This document shows positions 1-5,159 of a DNA stretch of 5,159 nucleotides, in pieces; the stretch's first letter is position 1, and every line of letters begins with the position of its first letter. The notes under the pieces are model-generated. The model searched no databases, was not told the origin of the DNA, and worked only from the letters and a program-made list of their open reading frames with translations. Where the stretch lies: assembly GCA_017620315.1 (NCBI GenBank), contig JAFZQQ010000035.1, forward strand, positions 1-5,159, given 5' to 3'. The position numbers and the translations under genes were made by a program. This stretch comes from Oscillospiraceae bacterium. Lineage in GTDB: Bacteria > Bacillota > Clostridia > Oscillospirales > Oscillospiraceae.

Positions 1-507
1 AACGCCAAGTCTGTACTCCGAGTCCTTTCCGGCGTCAAGCTGCTTGCTTGCAGCCGGCTCGACCGGCGTGAAGCCCTGAACCAGAGGGCAGCCCTCCGGC
101 GGCGCACCGGCCTGCTCGAGAAGCTTTCCCTGCTCGCTGATCAGCCACACGCCAAAGGCGTCGCCCACGCCGGCAACAGCCTTGCACTCCCGGACTTCGA
201 TGACCATTGTGTCGGGAAGCTTGCGGTTTATGCGCACCTCCTCCACATACGGAAGCTTTGTGAATATCGCTTCCTTTACGTCAAATTTGTTTATGAAATA
301 CAGGTTTTCTCCGACTGTCAGTCCCGAGGCCTCGATGATCTCCTGCTCGCTGTACCGTTCGCTGCCGCGGACGATAATGTGGTCCATGCGGAAGAAAAGA
401 GTAACCGCCGCGACGATGGCCGCCACAGCGACCAAAAAGCCGAACAGCTTCAGGAGGAAGGAATACCTTCCCCTTCTGCGTCTTCGGTTTCGTCTCGTTT
501 TTGCCAT
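1..507 (-). CDS. ftsQ: Cell division protein FtsQ/DivIB, 3' end cut by window
   Basis: This is a bitopic membrane protein of the divisome; in the known family it links early and late division proteins through FtsB/DivIC and FtsL. I translated the minus strand from the ATG at 507 and found 169 codons open to the window edge. Residues 1-14 are very basic (TRRNRRRRRGR), residues 17-39 form one hydrophobic segment (FLLKLFGFLVAVAAIVAAV), and residues 41-107 form a POTRA domain (DHIIVRGSERYSEQEII, then KLPYVEEVRINRKLPDT and VIEVRE). The start of the beta domain follows. Cytoplasmic basic tail, one TM helix and outside POTRA is the standard FtsQ/DivIB layout. About 80-120 C-terminal residues should lie beyond the window. 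The start is fixed by GGGAGG seven bases upstream (515-520), and the next in-frame Met (residue 41) is past the TM helix. The gene begins 58 bp inside the 3' end of murA, so translation is probably coupled. Confidence 0.93.
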   Translation of the reverse strand, partial: MAKTRRNRRRRRGRYSFLLKLFGFLVAVAAIVAAVTLFFRMDHIIVRGSERYSEQEIIEASGLTVGENLYFINKFDVKEAIFTKLPYVEEVRINRKLPDTMVIEVRECKAVAGVGDAFGVWLISEQGKLLEQAGAPPEGCPLVQGFTPVEPAASKQLDAGKDSEYRLGV

Positions 508-1766
508 GCTTCTTCCTCCCGCCGCTCTATCCTCGCGCCGAGCAGCGCAAGCTCCTTCTCCATGCTCTCATATCCGCGGTCGATATGCTCCAGCCTTGAA
601 ATGCGCGTCGTGCCCTCCGCCTGCAAGGCGGCAAGCACCAGCGCCGCTCCCCCGCGAAGGTCGGTGCATGCAACGTCTGCCCCGTGCAGCGAGTCCACGC
701 CTCTTACGACCGCCACTCTTCCCGCAACGCAAACGTCCGCGCCCATGCGCGCAAGCTCGCGTGCATGGCGGTACCTGTTCTCAAAGATGTTCTCGACGAA
801 GACCGTGCTGCCCGAGCTTTTCAGCAGCGCCGCCATCAGCGCCGGCTGCGCGTCGGTCGGAAAGCCGGGATAAGGCGCGGTCTTGACCGGGCTTATCGCG
901 CGAAGAGCAGCGCTGCTTTTTATCACAACGTCCCGCTCTCCGCTCTCGACCTTGCAGCCTGCCTCGTAAAGCGCAGCTGTCACCGTGGAGAGCGCGGCGC
1001 AATCCACACCGGAAAGCCTCACCTCTCCACCGCAGGCCGCGGCCGCGCACAGATATGTCGCGGCCGCGATGCGGTCGGAGATCACACGATGGCTGCCCCC
1101 GTGGAGCGTCCTTCCGCCCCTGACGGTCACGATCGAGCCTCCCGCGCCGCGCACCTCGGCGCCCATGGCATTCAGAAACTCCTGGAGCTCCGATATCTCC
1201 GGCTCGCGTGCGGCGTTGTATATGACGCTCGTACCGTCGGCGCCGCAGGCGGCAAGTATTGCGTTTTCCGTCGCCCCGACGCTCGGCGTCGGCAGAACGA
1301 TCTCCGACGCGGTAAGTGCTCCCGCGCTGCAGCGCAGCTTCCCGCCGAGGTCTGTTATCCCCGCTCCGAGCGAGCGAAGCGCGGCAAGGTGCATGTCGAT
1401 AGGGCGCGGCCCAAGCTCGCAGCCTCCCGGATACGACAGCACCGCCTCCCTCTGTCTTGCGAGGATCGCGCCGAGGAAGATGACCGAGGAGCGCATTTCG
1501 CGCATCAGCGCGTCCGGAACCTCGTTTTTGTCCATATGCGTCGTGTCCACCAGCAGCGCGTTACCGTCCCAGCGCGTACAGCAGCCGAGGTGGCGCAGTA
1601 TGGCGACCGACGCCTCCACGTCGCGAAGATGCGGGCAGTTTTCAATGCGGCATTCGCCCGCGCACACTATCGTCGCCGCCAGCACCGGCAGCACGCCGTT
1701 TTTTGAGCCCTGTATCGTCAGTTCACCGTTCAGGCGGTTCCCGCCCTCGACGAACAGCTCCTGCAT
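450..1766 (-). CDS. murA: UDP-N-acetylglucosamine 1-carboxyvinyltransferase MurA
   Basis: MurA is a cytoplasmic enzyme that transfers enolpyruvate from PEP to UDP-GlcNAc, the first committed step of peptidoglycan synthesis and the fosfomycin target. From the start at 1766 the protein has 438 residues (E. coli: 419). Visible landmarks are Lys22-Asn23 (QGSKNGVLP), catalytic Cys116 in PGGCELGPRP, SVGATEN, NAAREPEI, Asp305 in FPTDAQ, Arg331 in FENRY, Asp369 in TDLRG and Arg397 in HIDRGYE. Several fall at the same numbers as in E. coli. Cys rather than Asp at 116 predicts fosfomycin sensitivity. An in-frame ATG at 1787 would add seven residues (MVCGGVE), but the GGAGGAG site lies inside that stretch and nothing similar precedes 1787, so 1766 is preferred. 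The motif usually written DRIE reads DRIA here (Ala234). The last ~20 residues (an acidic tail ending GEGIPSS) exceed the usual family end and overlap ftsQ. It occupies the slot where B. subtilis has murB. Confidence 0.95.
   Translation of the reverse strand: MQELFVEGGNRLNGELTIQGSKNGVLPVLAATIVCAGECRIENCPHLRDVEASVAILRHLGCCTRWDGNALLVDTTHMDKNEVPDALMREMRSSVIFLGAILARQREAVLSYPGGCELGPRPIDMHLAALRSLGAGITDLGGKLRCSAGALTASEIVLPTPSVGATENAILAACGADGTSVIYNAAREPEISELQEFLNAMGAEVRGAGGSIVTVRGGRTLHGGSHRVISDRIAAATYLCAAAACGGEVRLSGVDCAALSTVTAALYEAGCKVESGERDVVIKSSAALRAISPVKTAPYPGFPTDAQPALMAALLKSSGSTVFVENIFENRYRHARELARMGADVCVAGRVAVVRGVDSLHGADVACTDLRGGAALVLAALQAEGTTRISRLEHIDRGYESMEKELALLGARIERREEEAWQKRDETEDAEGEGIPSS
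515..520 (-). promoter_or_regulatory. Ribosome binding site of ftsQ, inside murA
   Basis: On the minus strand GGGAGG lies 7 bases before the ATG at 507. It sits within the murA coding sequence (codons for Arg-Glu-Glu) and supports a real ftsQ start in the murA 3' end rather than a later one. Ribosomes finishing murA pass over this site, which suggests coupled translation (inference). Confidence 0.8.
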
Positions 1767-1855
1767 CTCGACTCCTCCACATACCATGAGATTTTCATCA
1801 GCACATAGTATGCTTTGCGAGTCTCAAAAGGTTCCGGTTTGCGATACGGCAGCCC
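1767..1855. other. murG-murA spacer with weak nested inverted repeats
   Basis: At 89 nt this is the longest spacer in the window and is less GC-rich than its neighbours. It holds the murA ribosome binding site. It also has a 6-bp hairpin (AGCACA/TATGCT around a 3-nt loop at 1800-1814, including one G-U pair in the minus-strand RNA), nested inside a 5-bp match (1787-1791 with 1822-1826). No U-tract follows, so it does not look like a terminator. I could not assign a promoter: TACTAT and TTGAGA hexamers occur but with wrong spacing. No small gene is supported. Confidence 0.35.
1772..1778 (-). promoter_or_regulatory. Ribosome binding site that decides the murA start
   Basis: GGAGGAG on the minus strand; its GGAGG core ends 7 bases before the ATG at 1766. 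This favours 1766 over the in-frame ATG at 1787, whose upstream sequence (TGATGAAAATCTC) has no good Shine-Dalgarno match. The E. coli-like numbering of active-site residues from 1766 agrees. Confidence 0.75.
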
Positions 1856-2974
1856 TCAAATAAGGCTCATAACCGTTTCATAGATGCGCTCGGTCGCGTT
1901 TCTGACGCCGAGCTCAGCCATGCTTTCAGCCATGCTTTCAAGCTTATCCGTGTTCTGCAGCAGCCCCGCGGCGGATGAAAAGAGCTTTTTCCCGTCAAGT
2001 CCATCCTCCGCGAGCACCAGCGCCGCGCCGTGGCTTGCGAGTACGGCGGCGTTTTTCTCCTGCTGGTGGTTCGTCACGTTCGGCGAGGGCACAAGTATCG
2101 CCGGAACGCCGAGCGCGGTAAGCTCGGCTATCGTGGACGCTCCCGCGCGGGCGAGCACAAGGTCGGCGGCGCACATGACGTCCGCCATATTGTATATATA
2201 TTCTCGCACGTCGAGACTCGGATGCTGCGCAAGCTCGACGCCGCGCGCGGCAAGCTCGTTTTGCATCGTCTGCCAAGAGATCGAGCCGACACCGTGGATA
2301 TGGTGAAACGGCTCGTGCGCGGCTTCGAGCGCAAGAAACTCCGCCATCATGCGGTTCATAGCGCCCGCGCCGAGGCTGCCCCAGAACGAGACGACAAGCG
2401 GTCGGCCGTCGTCAACGCCGAGCCTGCGTTTTGCCTCCTCCTTCGTCTGCGAGAAGAAATCGCCTCGCACCGGCGTGCCGGTGACGACCACCTTTTCGGG
2501 GCGGCGATAGTGGACGCGGCAGTCCTCAAAGCCCACCATGACGCGTCTGGTCCAGGGTTCAAGCATCCGCGTCGTCAGCCCCGGCACAACGTTCGACTCA
2601 TGCACCGCGGTAGGGATGCCTCGTTTCGCGCCGTAGCGCACGATGGGAGAGCTCGCGTAGCCGCCCGTGCCGACGATCAGGTCGGGGCAAAAGTCGTCGA
2701 GGATCGCGTTCGCCTCGCGCTCCGCGTGGAGCAGGTTTTTGACCGACACGAGGTTGTGGCGGATCTCCTTCGGCTTGAGCGAGCGGTGGAACGAGGAAAT
2801 ATTGACCGCGCGGAACGGATACTCCGTGTGCGCGATCAGGTCGCGCTCAAGCCCTCGCTCGGCGCCGACAAAGAGTATCTCCGTCGCAGGATCCTTCTCT
2901 CTCATGTAGCCGGCGATGGCGAGTGCGGGATTGACATGTCCCGCAGTCCCTCCGCAGGTAAAAATAACCCTCAT
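1856..2974 (-). CDS. murG: MurG, UDP-GlcNAc:lipid I N-acetylglucosaminyltransferase
   Basis: MurG is a peripheral membrane glycosyltransferase (GT-B fold, family GT28) that adds GlcNAc from UDP-GlcNAc to lipid I to give lipid II on the inner face of the membrane. The 372 residues match the family length. The N-terminal acceptor domain carries the glycine loop CGGTAGHVNPALA (7-19), the second glycine motif GTGGYASSP (102-110) and HESNVVPGLT (125-134, HE(Q/S)N motif). The C-terminal UDP-GlcNAc domain carries WGSLGAGAMN (198-207), RAGASTIAEL with Glu283 (equivalent of E. coli Glu269, which binds the nucleotide sugar), and NHQQEKNA (301-308). Two oddities are Trp198, where a Gly is common in the GGS(Q/L)GA loop, and a duplicated ESMA-ESMA near the C terminus. 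The ATG at 2974 follows AGGGAGG (2980-2986) at 5 bases and starts 13 nt after the ftsW stop, so the two are surely co-transcribed. Confidence 0.97.
   Translation of the reverse strand: MRVIFTCGGTAGHVNPALAIAGYMREKDPATEILFVGAERGLERDLIAHTEYPFRAVNISSFHRSLKPKEIRHNLVSVKNLLHAEREANAILDDFCPDLIVGTGGYASSPIVRYGAKRGIPTAVHESNVVPGLTTRMLEPWTRRVMVGFEDCRVHYRRPEKVVVTGTPVRGDFFSQTKEEAKRRLGVDDGRPLVVSFWGSLGAGAMNRMMAEFLALEAAHEPFHHIHGVGSISWQTMQNELAARGVELAQHPSLDVREYIYNMADVMCAADLVLARAGASTIAELTALGVPAILVPSPNVTNHQQEKNAAVLASHGAALVLAEDGLDGKKLFSSAAGLLQNTDKLESMAESMAELGVRNATERIYETVMSLI
1914..1940 (-). repeat. 12-bp perfect tandem duplication inside murG
   Basis: The plus strand reads TCAGCCATGCTT twice in direct tandem, followed by TCA (2.25 copies). 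Because 12 is a multiple of 3 the frame is kept, and MurG gains a repeated tetrapeptide: LESMAESMAEL in its C-terminal helix region. Slipped-strand duplication is the simplest explanation. Confidence 0.9.
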
Positions 2975-2979
2975 GCCAT

Positions 2980-2986
2980 CCTCCCT
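2980..2986 (-). promoter_or_regulatory. Ribosome binding site of murG
   Basis: AGGGAGG on the minus strand fills most of the 13-nt ftsW-murG spacer, leaving 5 bases before the ATG at 2974. The site lies immediately after the ftsW TAA (2990-2988), an arrangement suited to translational coupling. Confidence 0.8.
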
Positions 2987-2987
2987 C

Positions 2988-4169
2988 TTACGCCGGCATC
3001 TGCCTGGAAACGCTCAGGACAAGTCCCATCTCCGCCAGCTGTATGACCAGCGCGGTGCCGCCGTAGCTGAAAAACGGAAGAGATATTCCGGTCGCGGGGA
3101 TGAGGTTGCTCACCACCGCGATATTCAAAAACACCTGCAGTGCCACCTGCGTCGTCACGCCGACAACAAGCAGAGCGCCGAAACGGTCGCGCGCATGCAG
3201 CGCGATCCAATAGCCGCGGATGATCAGCAGCGCGAAGATGACCATGATGAAGGTCGCGCCGATGAGCCCCAGCTCCTCGCAAATGATCGAAAAGATGAAA
3301 TCGTTGTGTCTCTCGGGCAGGTACATGAACTTCTGTCTGCTCTGCCCGAAGCCGACGCCCAGAAGCCCGCCCGAGCCGATCGCGAGAAGGCTCTGCCGGA
3401 TCTGATATCCGTCGCCCTGGCTCCACTCGTAGCTGAGCGGATCCTGCCAGATCTTGATCAGCATGGCATTGTACTTGATCTTTCCGCTGAGATACGCCCA
3501 GCCGACCACCGCCGCCGCGCTGCCGCCCGCGGCGACCCAAATAAAATCGATCCCGCCGACAAACATCATCACCGCGCCGATACCGAGTATCAGCAGCGTA
3601 CCCGAAAAATGGGGCTCCTTCATCATCAGGAAAGCGATCAAGCCGAGTATCACGGCATAGGGCAGGATACCGTAGCGGATCGTTCTCATTTTGTCCTTTT
3701 TCTTGGAAATGCTGTCCGCGAAATAGAGGATCACGCCAACCTTGGCTATTTCAGAGGGCTGGAAGGTGAAAAGCTCGCCGAAGCCCAGCCAGCGCGTGGC
3801 GTTGTGGCTCGAATGCCCTATGCCGGGGATCAGCACGAGGATCAGCAGAACGATCGACACCAGAAGAAGTATGCGGGAAAAAGCGCGGTAGCGCGCGTAA
3901 TTGATGCGTCCGATCAAAAGCATCGCCGTAATGCCGAGAGCGGCAAAAATACCCTGGCGGATAAGATAGTGCGCGGGATTTCCGGTTTCATAGTACGCCA
4001 TCGGAAAGCTCGCAGAAAAGAGCATGATCAGCCCAAGTCCCGTCAAAAGGAGCGTCAGCAGAAGAAACGGCACGTCCAGCGGCCCGCGTCCGGCTTCCTT
4101 CGCGGCGTTTTCGATTTCCTTCTGCTTCTCGCGCTGCTGTCTGCGAAGCTCGCGTTCTTCTCTTGTCAC
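2988..4169 (-). CDS. ftsW: SEDS-family glycan polymerase, FtsW/SpoVE type, with atypical catalytic motif
   Basis: SEDS proteins polymerise lipid II into glycan strands with a class B PBP; FtsW works at the division septum, SpoVE in spore cortex synthesis. The 393 residues begin with a charged cytoplasmic stretch (1-30, many Arg, Glu, Gln), followed by about ten hydrophobic segments. Family motifs seen: NATRWLGFG then FQPSEIAK (123-143), GVGFGQSRQKFMYLPERHNDF in the extracellular region, CEELGLIG, and SLPFFSYGGTALV near the end. The position of the catalytic Asp (QPDLG or EPDFG in characterised members) reads EPHFSG, with His187 (CAT codon at 3611-3609). The start is GTG at 4169: an in-frame TGA lies directly upstream, the next Met (49) is inside the first TM helix, and GGAGG (4180-4184) stands 10 bases before. 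The position just before murG matches both ftsW and B. subtilis spoVE, so the name is a family-level choice; RodA is less likely by context. Confidence 0.92.
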   Translation of the reverse strand: MTREERELRRQQREKQKEIENAAKEAGRGPLDVPFLLLTLLLTGLGLIMLFSASFPMAYYETGNPAHYLIRQGIFAALGITAMLLIGRINYARYRAFSRILLLVSIVLLILVLIPGIGHSSHNATRWLGFGELFTFQPSEIAKVGVILYFADSISKKKDKMRTIRYGILPYAVILGLIAFLMMKEPHFSGTLLILGIGAVMMFVGGIDFIWVAAGGSAAAVVGWAYLSGKIKYNAMLIKIWQDPLSYEWSQGDGYQIRQSLLAIGSGGLLGVGFGQSRQKFMYLPERHNDFIFSIICEELGLIGATFIMVIFALLIIRGYWIALHARDRFGALLVVGVTTQVALQVFLNIAVVSNLIPATGISLPFFSYGGTALVIQLAEMGLVLSVSRQMPA

Positions 4170-4179
4170 TCAGCTCTTT

Positions 4180-4187
4180 CCTCCCTT
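4180..4187 (-). promoter_or_regulatory. Ribosome binding site of ftsW
   Basis: AAGGGAGG on the minus strand precedes the GTG start at 4169 with 10 bases between GGAGG and GTG, slightly longer than at the other genes here (5-7). With the non-ATG start this may lower initiation at ftsW relative to its neighbours (inference). Confidence 0.7.
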
Positions 4188-4193
4188 CCGCAG

Positions 4194-4215
4194 GATATCG
4201 AATATCGAATAACGA
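4194..4215. repeat. AT-rich heptamer tandem repeat in the mraY-ftsW spacer
   Basis: The plus strand has ATATCGA, ATATCGA, ATAACGA at 4195-4215: two perfect copies and one with a single mismatch. The first part also forms a small inverted repeat, GATAT-CGA-ATATC (4194-4206). It fills most of the 47-nt spacer between the mraY stop (4219-4217) and the ftsW ribosome binding site. It stands out by base composition; I cannot assign a function. Confidence 0.6.
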
Positions 4216-4216
4216 A

Positions 4217-5159
4217 TCAATAACTAAAGCGGTCAAAAACTCCCAGCGCCGCGGCAATGCAGCCTATAACGCTCACGGCGGTGAATACTGTGACGACCTT
4301 TGTCTCGCTCCAGCCACACATCTCGAAGTGATGGTGCAGCGGTGCCATCTTGAAGATGCGCTTGCCGTGAGAAAGCTTGAAGTAGCCGACCTGCAGAATG
4401 TCGGACATGGTCTCGCAGATATAAACGATGCCCACAGGCACAAGCACAAGCGGCATATCATAGGCAAACGCAAGCGCGGCGACCGAACCGCCGAGGAAAA
4501 GCGAGCCCGTGTCGCCCATAAACACCTTGGCAGGATGCAGGTTATAGATCAGGAACCCGAGCAGCGCGCCTATCAGTGCGCCGGAGTACACGCCCAGTTG
4601 GTCGAGCCCCTGCCACCAGGCCTCCACTATCGCGAAAAACAAGCCCACCGGCACTGTGACGCACCCCGCAAGCCCGTCGACGCCATCGGTGATGTTGACC
4701 GCGTTGACCGTGCCGACGATAACGAACGCCGCGAAAAACATATAGACCGGCCAACTCACGATCACATGCGTGTTCCAGAACGGGATATAGAGGTTCGGCG
4801 TAAGCAGACCCTCATAGCGCATAAGCGCGAGGAACGCCACCGCGGCGGCAAGCTGCAGCAGGAACTTCTGCAGGGCGGTGAGCCCCATGTTCCTGTGATG
4901 CACAACCTTCTCGTAATCGTCTATGAACCCGATCACGCCGAAGATAAGCGCAAAGCCGAAGATATAGAGGTGCTTAAAGTCGCCGCGCATCATACCCGGC
5001 CAGCCGGCGATCAGTATTGCGGCAAGTATCCCCGCGATGAACATCAATCCACCCATAGTCGGCGTGCCTGCCTTGGAGTTGTGCCAGGTGGGGCCGTCCT
5101 CGCGTATCTCCTGTCCCGCCTTCAAGCGGCGGAGCCAGGGGATCAGATATTTCCCCACC
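4217..5159 (-). CDS. mraY: MraY, phospho-MurNAc-pentapeptide translocase, 5' end cut by window
   Basis: MraY is an integral membrane enzyme that transfers phospho-MurNAc-pentapeptide from UDP to undecaprenyl phosphate, giving lipid I. The 313 visible codons run to TGA at 4219-4217. Diagnostic motifs, numbered from the first visible residue: KAGTPTMGG (29-37), FIDDYEK with the Asp-Asp pair (80-81) of the Mg-nucleotide site, NAVNITDGVDGLAG (152-165), FMGDTGSLFLGG with Asp216, and PLHHHFE (273-279). Multiple hydrophobic segments agree with the ten-helix fold. The first visible codon, GTG at 5158, is almost certainly an internal Val: it aligns with the stretch just before LIPFLRRLKFGQ in B. subtilis MraY, so about 20-25 N-terminal residues, including part of the first helix, lie beyond the window. 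The next gene downstream is ftsW, not the more usual murD. Confidence 0.97.
   Translation of the reverse strand, partial: VGKYLIPWLRRLKAGQEIREDGPTWHNSKAGTPTMGGLMFIAGILAAILIAGWPGMMRGDFKHLYIFGFALIFGVIGFIDDYEKVVHHRNMGLTALQKFLLQLAAAVAFLALMRYEGLLTPNLYIPFWNTHVIVSWPVYMFFAAFVIVGTVNAVNITDGVDGLAGCVTVPVGLFFAIVEAWWQGLDQLGVYSGALIGALLGFLIYNLHPAKVFMGDTGSLFLGGSVAALAFAYDMPLVLVPVGIVYICETMSDILQVGYFKLSHGKRIFKMAPLHHHFEMCGWSETKVVTVFTAVSVIGCIAAALGVFDRFSY

Noticed and set aside
182..886. Plus-strand open frames opposite ftsQ and the end of murA
   Set aside because: The minus strand here carries ftsQ with a TM segment and POTRA domain; the plus-strand translation is Ser/Arg/Pro-rich with no motif.
1767..1787. In-frame ATG at 1787 as the murA start
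   Set aside because: The added residues (MVCGGVE) are encoded by the Shine-Dalgarno region of the ATG at 1766, and no ribosome binding site precedes 1787.
1800..1826. Hairpin in the murG-murA spacer as a terminator
   Set aside because: The stem is only 6 bp with a G-U pair and no U-tract follows on the transcribed strand; murA and ftsQ downstream belong to the same gene cluster.
684..1863. Two long plus-strand open frames opposite murA (684-1706 and 985-1863)
   Set aside because: Both are antisense to murA, which has every active-site motif. The translations are Arg/Ala/Ser-rich without family motifs, and they overlap each other in different frames.
2030..3046. 338-codon plus-strand open frame opposite murG
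   Set aside because: Antisense shadow of murG with Arg/His/Asp-rich translation and no domain; it also runs across the murG-ftsW junction.
2916..4223. 435-codon open frame on the plus strand, opposite ftsW and longer than it
   Set aside because: It is the antisense of a clear SEDS gene. Its translation is a low-complexity mix of Arg, His, Gln and Asp with no recognisable domain, as expected when GC-rich codons are read backwards.
5156..5158. GTG at the right edge as the mraY start
   Set aside because: The family has about 20-25 further N-terminal residues including part of a TM helix; this Val aligns with an internal position, so the gene is cut by the window.
1..5159. CRISPR array, tRNA or rRNA genes, insertion sequences, phage genes
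   Set aside because: I saw no spaced direct repeats, cloverleaf-like sequence, transposase or phage motifs; almost the whole window is taken up by the five wall and division genes.

Overview
The window is the interior of a division and cell wall (dcw) gene cluster. Five genes lie on the minus strand, so they are transcribed from high to low coordinates in the order mraY (5' end cut off by the window), ftsW, murG, murA, ftsQ/divIB (3' end cut off). No gene is supported on the plus strand. The long open frames there are antisense shadows of these GC-rich genes.

Layout: mraY 5159-4217; a 47-nt spacer with a short AT-rich tandem repeat; ftsW/spoVE-type SEDS gene 4169-2988 with a GTG start; a 13-nt spacer; murG 2974-1856; an 89-nt spacer, the longest in the window; murA 1766-450; ftsQ from 507 to the left edge. 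The ftsQ start lies 58 bp inside the 3' end of murA. Each start whose upstream region is visible has a GGAGG-type ribosome binding site. No promoter or terminator could be supported, which fits one polycistronic unit whose ends are outside the window.

The genes act in one pathway. MurA makes the first committed precursor, UDP-GlcNAc-enolpyruvate. MraY forms lipid I at the membrane and MurG converts it to lipid II. The SEDS protein polymerises glycan strands at the septum or spore, and FtsQ/DivIB is a bitopic divisome scaffold.

The gene order (murA between murG and ftsQ, SpoVE-like position of the SEDS gene), the strong Shine-Dalgarno sites and the motif variants point to a GC-rich member of Clostridia, plausibly Oscillospiraceae or a relative. 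This placement is inferred from memory of the families, not from a search. Sporulation cannot be judged from this window.

This is mostly ordinary core biology, and I see no new system. The points worth a second look are: (1) the SEDS protein has His where the family's catalytic Asp is expected; (2) murA has a C-terminal extension that coincides with its overlap with ftsQ, giving an acidic tail in one frame and an Arg-rich tail in the other; (3) murD is missing from its usual place between mraY and ftsW, where a small heptamer repeat is found; (4) MurG has a perfect 12-bp in-frame tandem duplication and a Trp in its glycine-rich nucleotide loop.
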